The notes under the pieces: generated by a model | Told to the model about the DNA's origin: nothing | Databases searched by the model: none | What the model saw: the letters and a program-made list of their open reading frames with translations, nothing else | In this document: in pieces, positions 24,634 to 36,713 of the stretch | Layout: every line of letters starts with the position of its first letter | Numbering within the stretch: the stretch's first letter is position 1 | From: Cycas panzhihuaensis | Lineage: Eukaryota > Cycadophyta | NCBI GenBank assembly: GCA_023213395.1 | Contig: CM041465.1 | Location: 181,419,741 to 181,483,740 of the forward strand | Reading direction: 5' to 3' | Length of the DNA: 64,000 bases | Position numbers and translations under genes: made by a program

Positions 24634-26258
24634 TTAGAGAGTAACTTTGTTCAAATGCAGTCGGCCAAGGAACTTGTTATGCAGGTTCCCCAAGTACAGA
24701 TGATCTCCCAGCTCCATAGCCGATGTTACAAATGACAAAACCTTCCCATCTGGATCTTCCAAGCTTCTAATGGGTCTGCCGTCCTCCCCTACTTTGAGCA
24801 CCATTGCCCTTCTCTGCAAAAATCCCACCCACTTCAGCAACTTGGGATACTTTGCAAATACCCGCTTCAGGAATGGGTGTCTGTACACAAATTCCAGCTT
24901 CCCCGACCGTATCTGTTCAATACGTAAATAATTCAATTCAGTTACCGAGTTTTCTTACAATTTTGTATTAACAAAAAATTAAATAAATGATATATATAGC
25001 TTATAATGAGTACTCACAGCTATAAGTCCTATCCAAAATGATCCATCGCCGGCAAGATTTATGTTGTCAGGACCCAAGGGCAAATTGTCGATGAAGACCT
25101 CAGTTTCTCCAGTCTTATCCCCTTTTAACCAGTGCTTCAAGCACCTGAATCTGTGGATGATGGGACCGTCTGATTAGTTTCTAGTCTCGAACAAGCATAC
25201 CAATTTGGGGGTGGGGGAACGGAAAAATGAAATAAGAAGGTATGCATACTTCCATGTCTCACAGACAACGAGGAAATCTTGGTCGGACGAAAGGGCAACG
25301 CCATTCGCAAAGGCAAGCTTGTCTAGCAAAATGCTGGTCGTTCCAGTTTTGGGATCATATTTCAGAAGACGACCGCGGGGTTTTGCTTCAAGAACATCCA
25401 ATTTCCATTGCTCGTTCCCAAACTCGGTGCTCGCATCGGAAAAATATATGGTGCCATCGGTAGTCTCCACCACTGCATCCGCAAGCCTGCACGGCAATAT
25501 CTCTGTAGCTTCATATATTCCATTCCTATCCGACCGCATTCCTTCGTTACCCTTAAATTTCCAGCACATGAGCTGCAATATACATTTATATGAGGAATGG
25601 GTATTTGATTTAATCGACCTGATTTTAGTGCCTTCGATTTCAGAGGCCAAAACGGAGATCTCTTCGTCGCCGACGCTCAGCAGACCCTGCAGGACGGTCG
25701 TTATGTTGTATTAAATAATTTATTTGGTTCTCATGGATTTGGATTTATTAAAACCGAGAACCGCAAACCTGGGTGGGTTCACAAACAAGGACTTCTCCGC
25801 CCTTGGCAACTGTCAGTCCCAGAGGAGTTCCACCGACTGTCTTCCAGTTCTCCCAGGATCCATTCCCATGCATTCGTTTGATCCAGCCATCTTGAGTGGT
25901 CACATAAATAACCCCCTGTGCGTCCACCGCCACGTCTTCTGGTCTATCAACGATGCCTTCTCCCAATTTCTCGGCACTCTGAATCCTCCCCCCGCCCAAA
26001 AAAAATAAAAAATAAAAAACAAATCCACCTAAGAAACCCAGAACGGAAAAAAATGATTTGAACATGAAAAATTGCCCGTTTTACCTGTAAGACGGTGTTG
26101 ACAGCATAGGGTCCTTCCCGCTTGGGGGAGGGCGGCAGCAAGAGTGGGTCTGGAGAAATCGGGGACATCATTAAAATGTGGAGAAACAGAGCCACCAAGG
26201 GAACTGCGATGATGGCTGCCGCCAACGGACCGCTGTTAGAACGAGGTGGGGAATCCAT
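24634..26258 (-). CDS. Strictosidine-synthase-like / APMAP-like protein, six exons
   Basis: Exons on the minus strand are 26258-26085, 25978-25769, 25686-25619, 25486-25250, 25150-25018 and 24912-24634. The five introns (82-132 bp) are all GT-AG and the joined frame is open for 366 residues. Residues about 11-31 form a hydrophobic segment after a short N-terminus, a likely signal anchor for the secretory pathway. The rest is a six-bladed propeller of the strictosidine synthase family: EDVAVDAQGVIYVTTQDGW (exon 2), RLADAVVETTDGTIYFSDAS (exons 3/4), GRLLKYDPKTG, FANGVALSSDQDFLVVCETW and GPDNINLAGDGSFWIGL. Length matches plant adipocyte-membrane-associated-protein-like members, which are not true strictosidine synthases, so alkaloid synthesis should not be inferred. 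The start at 26258 is the first ATG in frame before the hydrophobic segment. It is the only intact host gene here. Confidence 0.93.
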
Positions 26259-26442
26259 TAATGGGTTATCTTCTTTGCACAGAGTCACTGCCGCTCGAAT
26301 GTCTTGGTGTTGCAGATTGATCGGCGTTGTGTCGGTGTGCAGGGTGTTCCTCCAAAACCAAAAGGCATACGGAACTTACAATACTTTCGACGTGGGGACG
26401 AACGTCGACCATCGATTGGTGGAAGGCCAAGAGAAACTTATC

Positions 26443-26448
26443 TTTATA
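26443..26448 (-). promoter_or_regulatory. Likely TATA box of the APMAP-like gene
   Basis: The minus strand reads TATAAA here (context tctataaagat), 185 bp upstream of the ATG. This would give a start site near 26413 and a 5' leader of about 155 nt. Position and sequence are right, but no other promoter element was identified. Confidence 0.5.
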
Positions 26449-26459
26449 GAGTCTACCTA

Positions 26460-27721
26460 AAATGCCTTGGTTAAACTGTGTCACCAGCAGAGACGTAAAG
26501 TTCAAATGTCGGACATCCAAACTACATACATGGTAAAAACGAGACTTCACCGTAATTGAAAGTAGAATCGTACCACCACGGGTACATTATTCTATACACA
26601 AAAGGAGTTTCAAATTCTTAAAGAGAACCTCTTGTCAAGCCTCTCACCAGAGACGTTTATTAATTATTACAATATCGTCAATGTCACTCGAGGTTATTTT
26701 AATAAAGCTAGAGCGCATCCATTGAACTTAGTAGCCATCGCTGTCTTGTATAAATGTGACTTAATGTTGACTTGTGAAGGCTACCCATCGTTAAAAAAAA
26801 AGATCCTTTGTAATTTGATTTTGATAATTTCCATATAATTATAAAGGAGTATGAAGTTATACTAATAATTAAACAAATATGAATGCATGATGACTATGTT
26901 ATAAATATTTTTTGTAAATTTAATTTGATAATTTTTATATAATCATGTTATCAATATTTTCTAATCAATTGAGAGGTAGGCTATGCTAAGAAAAAATATA
27001 TTTGAGATTTTAATTATGGGTACCACACTTTAGTAATAAATAATATAAAAGAAAATAAGAGAAGGTAAGATATATACCTTATAAGTACTAACTTTTTATC
27101 TCACATGCTTAAGAGTTATTTGTTTGAGGTATAGTTTTATTTTGTCTCTAAGTTTTAATTATCTACAAACATAAAGCAAGATATTATAATGTACAAATAG
27201 CACTTATTTTCTTTATTAAGATTAGTTATGTTGCCTAACTTATACAATAAGTAAATATTCTATAATAGATAATAACACAATATTCATAAATAGATAAGTA
27301 TAAATGGAATTGAAGTTGATGGTTGAGTAGCCATATTTTAATCAAGAGTAAATGTTTATATGGAAAAAGCATGCAAATTACAAATAAGCTTATTTTAACC
27401 ACTTGTAGATGGTGTTAATGTCACATAAATGGAGAGCTTTCCCCTTTAGATATAATGGCTAATTATAAAATAGACACCTATGTGTAGTCACAAGTTCTCT
27501 TCACTTGTATCTCTTTCCTTTGAGGGATATAATTCATATAAAAGTGTGGTTTTCTTAGATATGACAATTATGCTTCAATAGTTTGATTAAAACAAGCTAT
27601 TATAACCTCCTCAAAAGGTTTCAACAAAATAAAAAAGTTATTAAAGATATAAAATTAGATCTAAGACACATTCTTCTTCTTCTTCCTCCTCTTATTCTTG
27701 AAATCTTCTTCTTTAGAAAAA
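26460..27721. other. AT-rich DNA upstream of the host gene
   Basis: No supported gene. Strongly AT-rich from about 26780. A pyrimidine-rich run (cttcttcttcttcctcctc) lies at about 27670. Confidence 0.5.
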
Positions 27722-28032
27722 GGTACTAAGCCACATGGTTAATGTTAAATGTTGATTAATTAATACAAAACTAAAAGATGTAAATATTTCAAAGGGTTAC
27801 AACCATTAAGGTTAGATGTACTGTTTGGGGAATTATAAATGACTTTGGAGTTTGTTATAAAATCATTCAAGTATTATCAATGTGATCTATTGATCTTTTA
27901 TAGTGGATTTTTTCCCAAAAGGGTTTCTTATGTAACACCCATATAATGTGTACATATGCTCTTTGATGTTTACTTCTTTTGTATGATAAAGATCATGTAG
28001 TTTAGAATATATACATGTTTCATGTTTTTTCA
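27722..28032 (+). mobile_element. Copia-type LTR, 5' truncated, in copy B
   Basis: Matches the later two thirds of the LTR at 9537-9943 and the part visible at 1-122. It is followed at 28035 by tggtattaaggtt, a decayed initiator-Met primer binding site, so it acted as a 5' LTR. Confidence 0.6.
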
Positions 28033-28187
28033 TATGGTATTAAGGTTGAATATATGTACATAGTTAAGACTATGGTTGGGTGGAGGTGATAAGATTGAAG
28101 GCTACTTGATAGTGGGAGCCTTATTTATAGCAATTTTAATCTTTTATGATAATTAAAAGAATGACACAAATATGTAATAGTGATTAA

Positions 28188-28460
28188 TGTTGGGTGTAAT
28201 ACTCAATTCCATTAGCCCTTTGTAAACTCTCTCTATCATTTATATTGTATTAGAGTTGTGGGCCACCTTGATATGTGTGCCACCTCTAAGAAGTCAATGG
28301 GGTTCTTTCTCTAGTGGTGAGGTTGTACTATAAGTATGTACTCTTACTTATTCATAATTGAGTTTTGGCCAATTCTCCAACATGGTGTCTATTCATGCAT
28401 ACTTCATCTTTTTACTCACCATTAGGGTTTGATTTGCTTATCAAATTACTAATCCTAACA
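28188..28460 (+). repeat. 5' LTR of the LARD-like element
   Basis: TG...CA bounded. Partner 31012-31283. Confidence 0.95.
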
Positions 28461-28472
28461 TGGTATCAGAGC
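28461..28472 (+). promoter_or_regulatory. Primer binding site, initiator-Met type
   Basis: TGGTATCAGAGC starts directly after the 5' LTR. Confidence 0.92.
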
Positions 28473-30998
28473 CCAAGGTTCAACCCTTGGAGGCCTTTCT
28501 TGCAAATCCTAGTACATGTCATTTACATTTTTGAGCTTCAAGTCTTGTAAATTTTTGATGTGCTGTTTAGTGACTTCGAGTTGAAGATCATTTCAAGTTA
28601 TATCTGATGCATATTTTGTTATGGGACTGATATCAAGTTTTGAAGGACTATTTTGATGGTGATGAGAGGCTATTTTCAAGCCTGTTTTTGAAGTTTTGTG
28701 GTCAGTTTGAAGCGCTGTTGATCTTTCATGGACTTTTTCTCTACATGTGGTACCACAATAAATTTGCATGCGGTGAAAGTCCACCAAATCCTTTGTCAGA
28801 TCCAATTCTGTTTAATTGCTTCCTTCGCATGTCGATTGGGCAGTGTTGCGAGAGCAGTTAACGGCCGATTGAGAGAGTGCTTCTCGCTATCCCAAGTTAG
28901 AAGAGACTCCTTTTTAAAAGATTTATAGATTCTGAGTTATACATATATCTTTGTTGATATGTATTTTCCTTATGCTCAAAAATTTTGTATTCAAGGCCTT
29001 CAAATCTGGCCTATATTCTTATGTATTTTTTCACAAAAAAAAAAAAAAAAAAAAAAGGAAAATCTGCCAAATATGTTATTGGTGCGTAGCCATTGCCAGA
29101 TCTGAGAAGAAGAAGACTGATCTGCTCTGACCGCTTCATTTTGTTCATCGTGCATTCTGAGTATCATGGGATCGCTCTGAGGGGCTCTGTTTCCATCAAA
29201 CCTTTGTGGTGCATAGCATGGAGATGCACTTACCATACCTTGCAAAATTATTTCAGAGTTGGATGCTTGGTTAAGAGCAATTGGGCAATATAAACTTTTT
29301 AATGTTCGAGGTGTAATTACGCATCTTTGGCTATTCATACTCAGGTCATTGTGCAGCGTTTGCATTTGCAAATATTAATCCCCAACATACGTCTCAGGTG
29401 TTTCTTCTTGGTTTCTTCTTGGTCCAACTGCATTAAGATACAGATCGACCTTCTGTATTCAGTTCTACTATTAATCTCTAGAAGATATCCATTGGCGAGC
29501 TGTCTCTAGCAATGGTGGCGGTAGCGCCATCGTGGGCCCTTGGATTCTGCCCTTTGTGTTGAGACATCGTGGTATCCACGGGGTGAGAAACAATATCGAC
29601 GTGTCGATCTCTATAGCTGCATGAGCTGCCACATTAATCTTCAGGCATGATTTGCACAGTGGCGACGTAGACAAGACAAATGCGACACTGCTTTGATCCT
29701 CCTCTGTTCATGGTGGACTCGCAATCATGTATTTGGATGACGCCTCAACCTCTTTAGACAAATGCATTAACAGATGCAAATCATCCCAGCGATGGAGACC
29801 AATCTCATAAACTCGCAACTTTCTTCTTAATGGCGGCGACCGAAATCACATCAAGCATTTTTGAAGATGATGAACAAACCCTACTTAGGGTTAATCAATT
29901 TTGTTATTCGATTTGGGCATTTTGGCGGACGTGAAATTGTTCTTAAAAGGGGTTATATTTTTTCGTTTGAAATTTTAGATTTAACTATATTGGATAATCA
30001 TTTCATCCACCTAGCCCTTCATCACTTCAGCCCCGATTTTATGGAGCCCTCATATGACCAACAGCCAGCTTATGAAGGGGGCTAACCTCCTATTTCATCT
30101 TTTTGGCATTATTAAGGGGTACTTGTCACGTTTTTACTGTATCTTGAGATTGGGAGGTCCGATTCGATTCCGTCTCATTGCGTTGGATCCGTAATGAGAG
30201 AGATTTCTTTTGACAGTCCTTTGACACATTTGGAGCTGTTTTCATGGAGATTTTAAAGTTCAAAGTCACAAGTTTCAATTTATCTTCATTTTTCTCGGTT
30301 TCTTGAGCACATATTACATTTTCAAGGCTTCTTGATGTAATGTACCCGAATGGGGGATGACATGTACTATGGACTTCTTTTAGCTCTTGAAGAACCCATT
30401 GTGATCTTATTGTACTTCATTTATGAGAGAGAGTCACATGTGCTACACAAGTCACATATCATTTTCAGTCATGTAAAAATTTCAAATCTTTGGTTATTTT
30501 TGCCCATGGTGGCAAGTTGTTAGCCCAATGAGGCATCATGTAAAAATTTCAAATCTTTGGTTATTTTTGCCCATGGTGGCAAGTTGATTAGCCCAATGAG
30601 GCATCTTGTTAGCCCATGTGGTATGTTTGAGGCCATAGTGCCATTGCATTTAGGACATTAGATCTTCAAGAAGTGCTAGTCCTATTGAGAAGATGTAGGA
30701 CACACTTTCAAGCTACTCTTGTGCCATGTGCTTTATACATATATATTTTCACCTTGCACTCCCATATGAGCAAGGGTGGGACCTTATCTGACTACTCTTG
30801 CGACTCTGATTGCTCCACGTATCTGAGGAGTTCCTACCCAGCTGGCGGTTCTGGTGATAACCCATGTATTCCGGTAGATGGACTCTACTTCATATGGACT
30901 TCAGCAGCTTTCTATTATGTGCAATGCCGGTTACGATCCAAATGACTTTTGAAGACTTGAGTTTATCATTGAAGTGACGACATTTATGTAATTGACTA
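28473..30998 (+). other. Non-coding interior of the LARD-like element
   Basis: Frames up to 74 codons on the plus strand (29861-30085) and 123 codons on the minus strand (29371-29000) have no recognisable domain. There is an A run at 29035-29056. Base composition is less AT-rich than the surroundings between 29480 and 29860. No captured host gene was recognised. Confidence 0.6.
30471..30605 (+). repeat. 67-bp tandem duplication
   Basis: The stretch starting atgtaaaaatttcaaatc at 30471 is repeated from 30538, differing by about one inserted base. It contains ggttatttttgcccatggtgg. Confidence 0.9.
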
Positions 30999-31000
30999 TT

Positions 31001-31010
31001 ACGGGGGGGA
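31001..31010 (+). promoter_or_regulatory. Polypurine tract of the LARD-like element
   Basis: acggggggga lies just before the 3' LTR, which starts at 31012. Confidence 0.75.
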
Positions 31011-31011
31011 A

Positions 31012-31283
31012 TGTTGGGTGTAATACTCAATTCCATTAGCCCTTTGTAAACTCTCTCTATCATTTGTATTGTATTAGAGTTGTGGGCCACCTTGATATGT
31101 GTGCCACCTCTAAGAAGTCGATGGGGTTCTTTCTCTAGTGGTGAGGTTGTCTTATAAGTATGTACTCTTACTTGTTCATAATTGAGTTTTGGCCAATTCT
31201 CCAACATGGTGTCTATTCTGCATACTTCATCTTTTTGCTCACCATTAGGGTTTGATTTGCTTATCAAATTACTAATCCTAACA
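31012..31283 (+). repeat. 3' LTR of the LARD-like element
   Basis: Differs from the 5' LTR by roughly eight positions. Followed by the target duplication attaa. Confidence 0.95.
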
Positions 31284-31300
31284 ATTAAGGAGGTCAAATT

Positions 31301-31631
31301 TGAATGTTTGTAAAATGGAGATAGAGCGGAGCAGATATCAAAATAATCAAGTTATTGTGTTGAAAGAGCATAAACAAAGTATTACAACCAATCCATTGTA
31401 GAGAGCATATACAACTTTTCAAAAGAAGGTGGTGTCAAAAGACACTAGGGTTTGTCAACACAGTAAAGATATAGTTTGTGGGAGGAGAAAAACCTCCTCA
31501 ACCTCTAAAATTTAAAATATAATAAAATAATGCTTAACTAAAGTAACTTTAACCTTACCTTACTTACCTTTATATGTGTCCACTCACATGTGTAAATGGT
31601 GGGAGTGGGGTGATAAACATTAACCCCAACA
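31301..31631 (-). repeat. 3' LTR (left end) of the copia-like element
   Basis: Partner 36383-36713. Confidence 0.92.
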
Positions 31632-31642
31632 TTCTCCCCTTT
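31632..31642 (-). promoter_or_regulatory. Polypurine tract of the copia-like element
   Basis: The minus strand reads aaaggggagaa directly before the 3' LTR. Confidence 0.8.
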
Positions 31643-31810
31643 AATGGTCATCACGAACATCTTTATCTTCTCTTTAAACTTGTGAAACTTGAACTTGAAA
31701 AAAACTTTAAAAAAAACTTTGAATATTTGTATTTGAGCTTAATCATCATCAACTTGTCTCGTCCTTTCAGTAATGTGTGTCTCTTTAACATTAAGTGGTT
31801 CAGATGAAGT

Positions 31811-32038
31811 CTAAGTAGGCATGACTTGATTTGAATGAAGATGAATGACTGCAACTCTAATTTTATCTCTTGGAACTTTGACTTTATCTTCTGAAATCCT
31901 TGTTTTGTGAGTAACTATCATATCATAAGGTTTCTCCCCCTCAAATGAAGGATCAACTTCACGTGCAATAAGGTGATTGTTCATTTGACTTGAATTCTCT
32001 TCCTTGATCTTTTTATTATAAATAACCTGCTTTGACAT
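31811..32038 (-). pseudogene. Short frame downstream of the gag relic
   Basis: A 75-codon frame just after the gag relic. It contains REVDPSFEGEKPYDM and is rich in charged residues. It may be the tail of the same broken gag-pol, but no family could be named. Confidence 0.3.
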
Positions 32039-32039
32039 G

Positions 32040-32362
32040 TCTTACATGCTTAATAATATCAATGTTAAATTCAATTACATTAAAGGTTTCTTCCCTATAA
32101 ATAGAATCTAAGGTGTCCCATATAGATTTAGAGGTTGTTATTTCATAAACTCTAGAAAAAATATTATCATATATAGTGAAAAATAATATAGCTAAGGCTT
32201 CATTATCTTTTTTATATCCTCTTTATTATTAAGGTCATATCCATCTTGTAGAAATCTCCAAAGATCATTTGTAATAAAGTAAGTTTGCATTATTTTATAC
32301 CATTGTGAAAAATCATGGCCATCAAATATAAGGAATCATATTTTATTTAGATTGATTGCCAT
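32040..32362 (-). pseudogene. Copia gag-like fragment (DUF4219/UBN2 type)
   Basis: From 32362 the minus strand reads FDGHDFSQWYKIMQTYFI, then DLWRFLQDGYDL, then after one frameshift DNEALAILFFTIYDNIF, TTSKSIWDTLDSIYR. The order 'G.dy..W...M...L...dLW..v..Gy' followed by 'A...I...l.......i....ta.e.W..L' is that of copia-type gag polyproteins. One stop and one frameshift are present. It is oddly placed: about 4 kb after the primer site and close to the 3' LTR. Confidence 0.72.
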
Positions 32363-32399
32363 TTGTATAGAAAACTTTAGTGCATAATCGAAAAGAATA

Positions 32400-35300
32400 T
32401 GCTTTTTAAGTAGACAAATCCTTAAATGAGTTTAATACTAATACAAGTAGATGATAAAAATATTCTAAAAAGAATGTAATCTAATATTAATAAGTTATCA
32501 ATGATGTGGTCTTACCAATAATTTCTAAGAAAAAGATGTAATGCTGTTAAAAATGCCTTTAAAAATGAAATAAAATGAAATGTTCCTTTGAAGTAAAGTG
32601 CACTTTATGCAACTTTAAGTGTAATGATGAATCAATGATGCTTTTACTGAGTGAACTTTTTATACTTCTCAACAAAATATGTGCCTTTAGAAGGAATCAA
32701 AGAACTTAATAAATCAATAAACTTATAATATATAATTTCAAATACACTTTGAAACATAATGATTATATGAGAAAATTTGGAAAGTAACTAAGATATTTTA
32801 AACATGCAGATCTGAAATAAGACTTCTTGATGATGGAAAAATAAAAAAAATTTAAGCTTTTGATTTTTAAATGAACAAACACAAACTTGAGAAAGAAAAT
32901 GACCTTCTTTTTTAATACAAGATTAATAACTATTTCTTTTGTCTATGATGAAAATATATGATGTAGGAAATATGATATATATATATATATATATATTCTC
33001 TTTTAGAAAGATGAAAAATATGAAGAAGACACTTCCAAAAAATGAATTGTACCCATTTTATGATGCCAAACTACTTAGCTTGTCACTTGCTTTAGATATA
33101 TGCGATTAATTTTCTATTATAAATCATCTTAAAAGAAGTTATATAAAAGTCAAATAAAAGCCTCAAACATATATTATAAATGATCAGTAAAAAAAAAATA
33201 AAAGAAAAAACTCCTTAAAAGGTTAAAAGGACAAGCCTATTAGGATATATCAAATGCTTAAGTTGATTAGCTTCAAAGCTATACTAAACAATACCAAATT
33301 AAGATGAGATTATACCAATTTAAAGATCAATAAAATATCTATTCAACGGATCTAACAATTTTGAGAATAGGTTCCTATAAGTCAAGATTTCAATGCACAA
33401 ATGATATGGTCCTCTTTTTGGGGCTTAACGAGAGCCTGGGGCTCAAATGATCATGAAATACTAGTAAAAATCTTATAAAATAATGTAAAATAATCAAATA
33501 TAATTTAAAGAGCTACTTAATATGCTTTGAGTCAATAAACTTGAGAAATAGTGTATAAAAATGTTCAATAATGATAAACTACGAGCTTTTATATACCTTA
33601 ACTTTGATAGCTTGAAGAACATACAAAATAGATTTAAAATGAAATAAAAATAACATAAAGTTATAAATCTCTAAAAAATCTTTCACCAGAATTAGACGAT
33701 ACTTAATTCTGAGTTATGAAGTTCAAGATATTAAAGAAACTGTTAAAAGTATCATTCTAAGGTTAATAAAATAGGTAACACAAACAAGGTCAACTTTGAC
33801 CTACTTAAACTTGCAAGATAATTAGTCAAATCAAGTAAAAAATATCTTTAGAAAGTAGTGCTCTAAATCAAAATTCAAATGAATCTTACGGTTTGAAAAT
33901 CTAATTTTCAGTTGAGGAAATACAGTTAAAAATGTAAGTAGTACTTTTTATGTAAATATGTTAAAAACCACTAAAGTGTCACTTTTACTGATTAAAATAA
34001 TGATTAAAACAAATCTCAAAAAATAAAATGGGTAGATAGTGATGAAGTTTGCTAAAAATAGATTACTGTAGAGTAGATATGGGCAAAAAATAATCTCTCA
34101 ATGATAAACTATAACCTGATAACAAGGGATTTTGTGATAATAATTCACAAAGGCTTTGAAAAAAATGATTGACTTTATCTCATTAAAATTAGCTTAAATC
34201 GGCGCCAAATATGGTAAATAGTCATTCTAAACTCTAGCCCACAATATTTTGGACTCAACATGATAGGTTTTGTCAGAAATCGACACTCCAATAAGAAGAT
34301 AGTACAGAAAATAGCCAGGTACCTTATATTTTAAGGAAAAATTAAAAAAATAAAAAAGAAAATTTATAAGCTTGAAGTTGGATCCCTTTAACAAAATAGC
34401 TAAAGTCACATGGACTAATATAACCAGGGGCTTGCAACCTTAAAGTGGGCTTAAGAACTTTACAAACAGATTTGAAATGTTATATATTAAAGTTTAATTA
34501 AAAATAAACTTTATGAAAAAATAAATCAATGTTAATATGCCGAAACTTGAGCATCAACCTATGCAGAGAATATAAGCATAACGATTGACTAGAAAGTGAT
34601 TAAAGAGGTTAGTAGAGTAGATCAAGAGAGCTAGATCAGGGGCGTCGAGGGTCCTATTAGAGGATCGAATAAAGCTACCTTCAAAAAAATGAATTTATAT
34701 ATATAAAAAAAAAAAATATATAGTGTATACAATGCGTGGCCTCTAGGAAGTATCTGACAAACCAGAGTGTATTTAGAGCTTAAAAATGATGACAATCACT
34801 CAAATTTCCATGTTAGGAGAGGGGAAACACATCCTCCAGCAAATTAGGGTAAACTTGAATTAAAAAAAAAGTGATTATATATTATATATACGATGTAAAC
34901 AATTGTTGACGACGGGCGTACGACGGGAGGTCTTATGCAACAAGGAGCTGGTAAAATTTCAGGACGATCTATTGCTTGTGCACTAAAAATAACCCTGTAG
35001 ACCGAATGAGAGCTGAAGTGGAGTAGCAGTCAATCAAGATGAGATATCTCATAGTACGATCAACGAAATCTCAAACTATTTCTTTCATTAGCTCGCTGGC
35101 TCAACAAAGATCATAATGAGTGGTCACTTGCAGGGATTTTAAGTGCTAGATCTGCGACACACACTTACTGAATTGACGATGTCAAGTCACCCAAAAAAAT
35201 AAACTTGAAAAGTAAACGTAAAATGAAAAAATAATTTTTTTGATTTGAGAAATAATTAAACACCTTTAGAAATTGGCCAGATGTGGGTGCAAAGGGTCTA

Positions 35301-36368
35301 TAGAGGTAGATCAATAAAAACTCTTTCAAAAAAATATAATTTTTATATAAAAAATAAAAGAAAATGTCAATAGAAGGATGGACTTGGAGGAAAATCTGCA
35401 GTAGGTTAGATCTCACCAATGGAGAAATGAAATCTGGTGAAACTGGAGTAGTAGCTTGATATAGTTTATGGCAGGGTCCTTACCAAATTTTATGATAAAC
35501 AAGTGCTTATATGCAGAGAATGAAGCTTTGGCTTCCAAGGAGGTTGTACGCCTTTATGGAGACCGTATGGCCTAAGAAATGCTTAAAATTAGACTAAACT
35601 TACTTAGTCTATCTCGTATCAGACCTGCACCCCTGTCACATAGAAAATCTAATAAAAAATGAAGCCAAAATAATCAAATAAGAGAAGGGGCAGTGGGGTT
35701 TTACTATAAAAAAATAAAAATAAAAATAGCTGACCTTCCAGAAGAGAGATCTCTTCATCAAAGCATCAAAAATTAAAATTGTCAAATCTAATATAACGCT
35801 AATTCAGAGAGCTTCAAAATGATTACTGATTTGCTAGGGTTTTGTCCACCCTGGAGACTGCACCAGCCTATAAAAGCACAAGTTTCTTCCCAAACCTTAA
35901 AAAGATGGTGAATAGACAATAAAATCTTATAAAATATCAAATGAAAACTCAGTATAACTTCTCCAAAAAACCTGTTAGGCTGAATATGTAGTAATTATTA
36001 TATAGATCTGAAAAAATATTGAGTAAATAAACTAAATATACTAAAAATAGCCCAATATTTAGTAAACTGTGCAAAACTTATTAATAAAAACTTCGTAAAG
36101 TGATGAGATCTTGAATATTTTATTAATTATAGTTGTGATCCTGCACAGATTTGTGAAAACATGGGTTATTTTATAGATATAAATCAGAAATAATCAAAAT
36201 TTTTACTAAAAAATAATACAAGAAACTTCTAACAAGCTTTGTAGAAGATGAATAGAACTAATATTTGGCTTACTGTGAGTAGATCTGCTTCAGAAGCTAA
36301 TGGATCTTCTTACTTCTCAAAAAAAACTTCAACAGGCCAAAATCTAAGCCAATGTACATAGGATCTAT
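32400..36368 (-). other. Long AT-rich leader of the copia-like element, no gene
   Basis: No domain in any frame. A (ta)n run is at about 32974-32993. Around 34610-35170 the composition is less AT-rich, again without a gene. Confidence 0.55.
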
Positions 36369-36380
36369 GCTCTGATACTA
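36369..36380 (-). promoter_or_regulatory. Primer binding site of the copia-like element
   Basis: The minus strand reads tagtatcagagc, one mismatch from the initiator-Met site, two bases from the 5' LTR. Confidence 0.85.
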
Positions 36381-36382
36381 AA

Positions 36383-36713
36383 TGAAAGTTTATAAAATAG
36401 AGACAGAGTAGAGCAGATATCAAAATAATTAAGTCATTGTATTGAAAGAGTATAAACAAAGTATTACAGTCAATCCATTGTAGAGAGTATATACAACTTT
36501 CTAAAAGAAGGCAGTGTGAAAAGATACTAGGTTTTGTCAACCCAGTAAACATATAGTTTGAGGGAGGAGGGAAACCTCCTCAACCTCCAAAATTTAAAAT
36601 ATAATAAAATAATTCTTAACTAAAGTAACTTTAACCTTACCTTACTTACCTTCACATGTATACACTCACATGTATAAATGGTGGGGGTGGGGTGATGATT
36701 ATTAACCCTAACA
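36383..36713 (-). repeat. 5' LTR (right end) of the copia-like element
   Basis: Partner 31301-31631. It is followed by aaatt and then by the continuation of copy B. Confidence 0.92.

Larger units (their letters stand above)
28188..31283 (+). mobile_element. Non-autonomous LTR retrotransposon (LARD-like), 3.1 kb
   Basis: Two LTRs of 273 and 272 bp, both beginning tgttgggtg and ending cctaaca, flank 2.55 kb without a retroviral domain. The target duplication is attaa at 28183-28187 and 31284-31288, and copy A shows the empty site. An initiator-Met type primer site and a G-rich polypurine tract are in place. The LTRs are about 97% identical by eye, so this is the youngest dated insertion here. 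It lacks gag and pol and must have been moved by another element's proteins. Confidence 0.95.
31301..36713 (-). mobile_element. Copia-like LTR element with gag relic only, 5.4 kb
   Basis: Two 331-bp LTRs (31301-31631 and 36383-36713) begin tga and end aaca, with the target duplication aaatt at 31296-31300 and 36714-36718. The primer site lies inside the right LTR and the polypurine tract inside the left one, so the element reads on the minus strand. The LTRs are about 91% identical by eye, making it clearly older than its neighbour at 28188. Only a broken gag-like frame is present, and pol is missing. The interior is otherwise a leader of nearly 4 kb without a readable gene. Confidence 0.93.

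Noticed and set aside
25205-25714. 169-codon plus-strand frame over the host gene
   Set aside because: It is the antisense shadow of exons 3 and 4 of the minus-strand gene. No domain or independent start context was seen.
24634-26258. Annotation as a true strictosidine synthase (alkaloid pathway)
   Set aside because: The sequence fits the broad plant APMAP-like clade. The catalytic Glu of real strictosidine synthases could not be confirmed, and there is no pathway context.
26122-26460. 112-codon plus-strand frame at the 5' end of the host gene
   Set aside because: Antisense to exon 1 and the leader. Composition reflects the GC-rich first exon.
30890-31297. 135-codon minus-strand frame
   Set aside because: It runs through the 3' LTR of the LARD-like element and has no recognisable domain.
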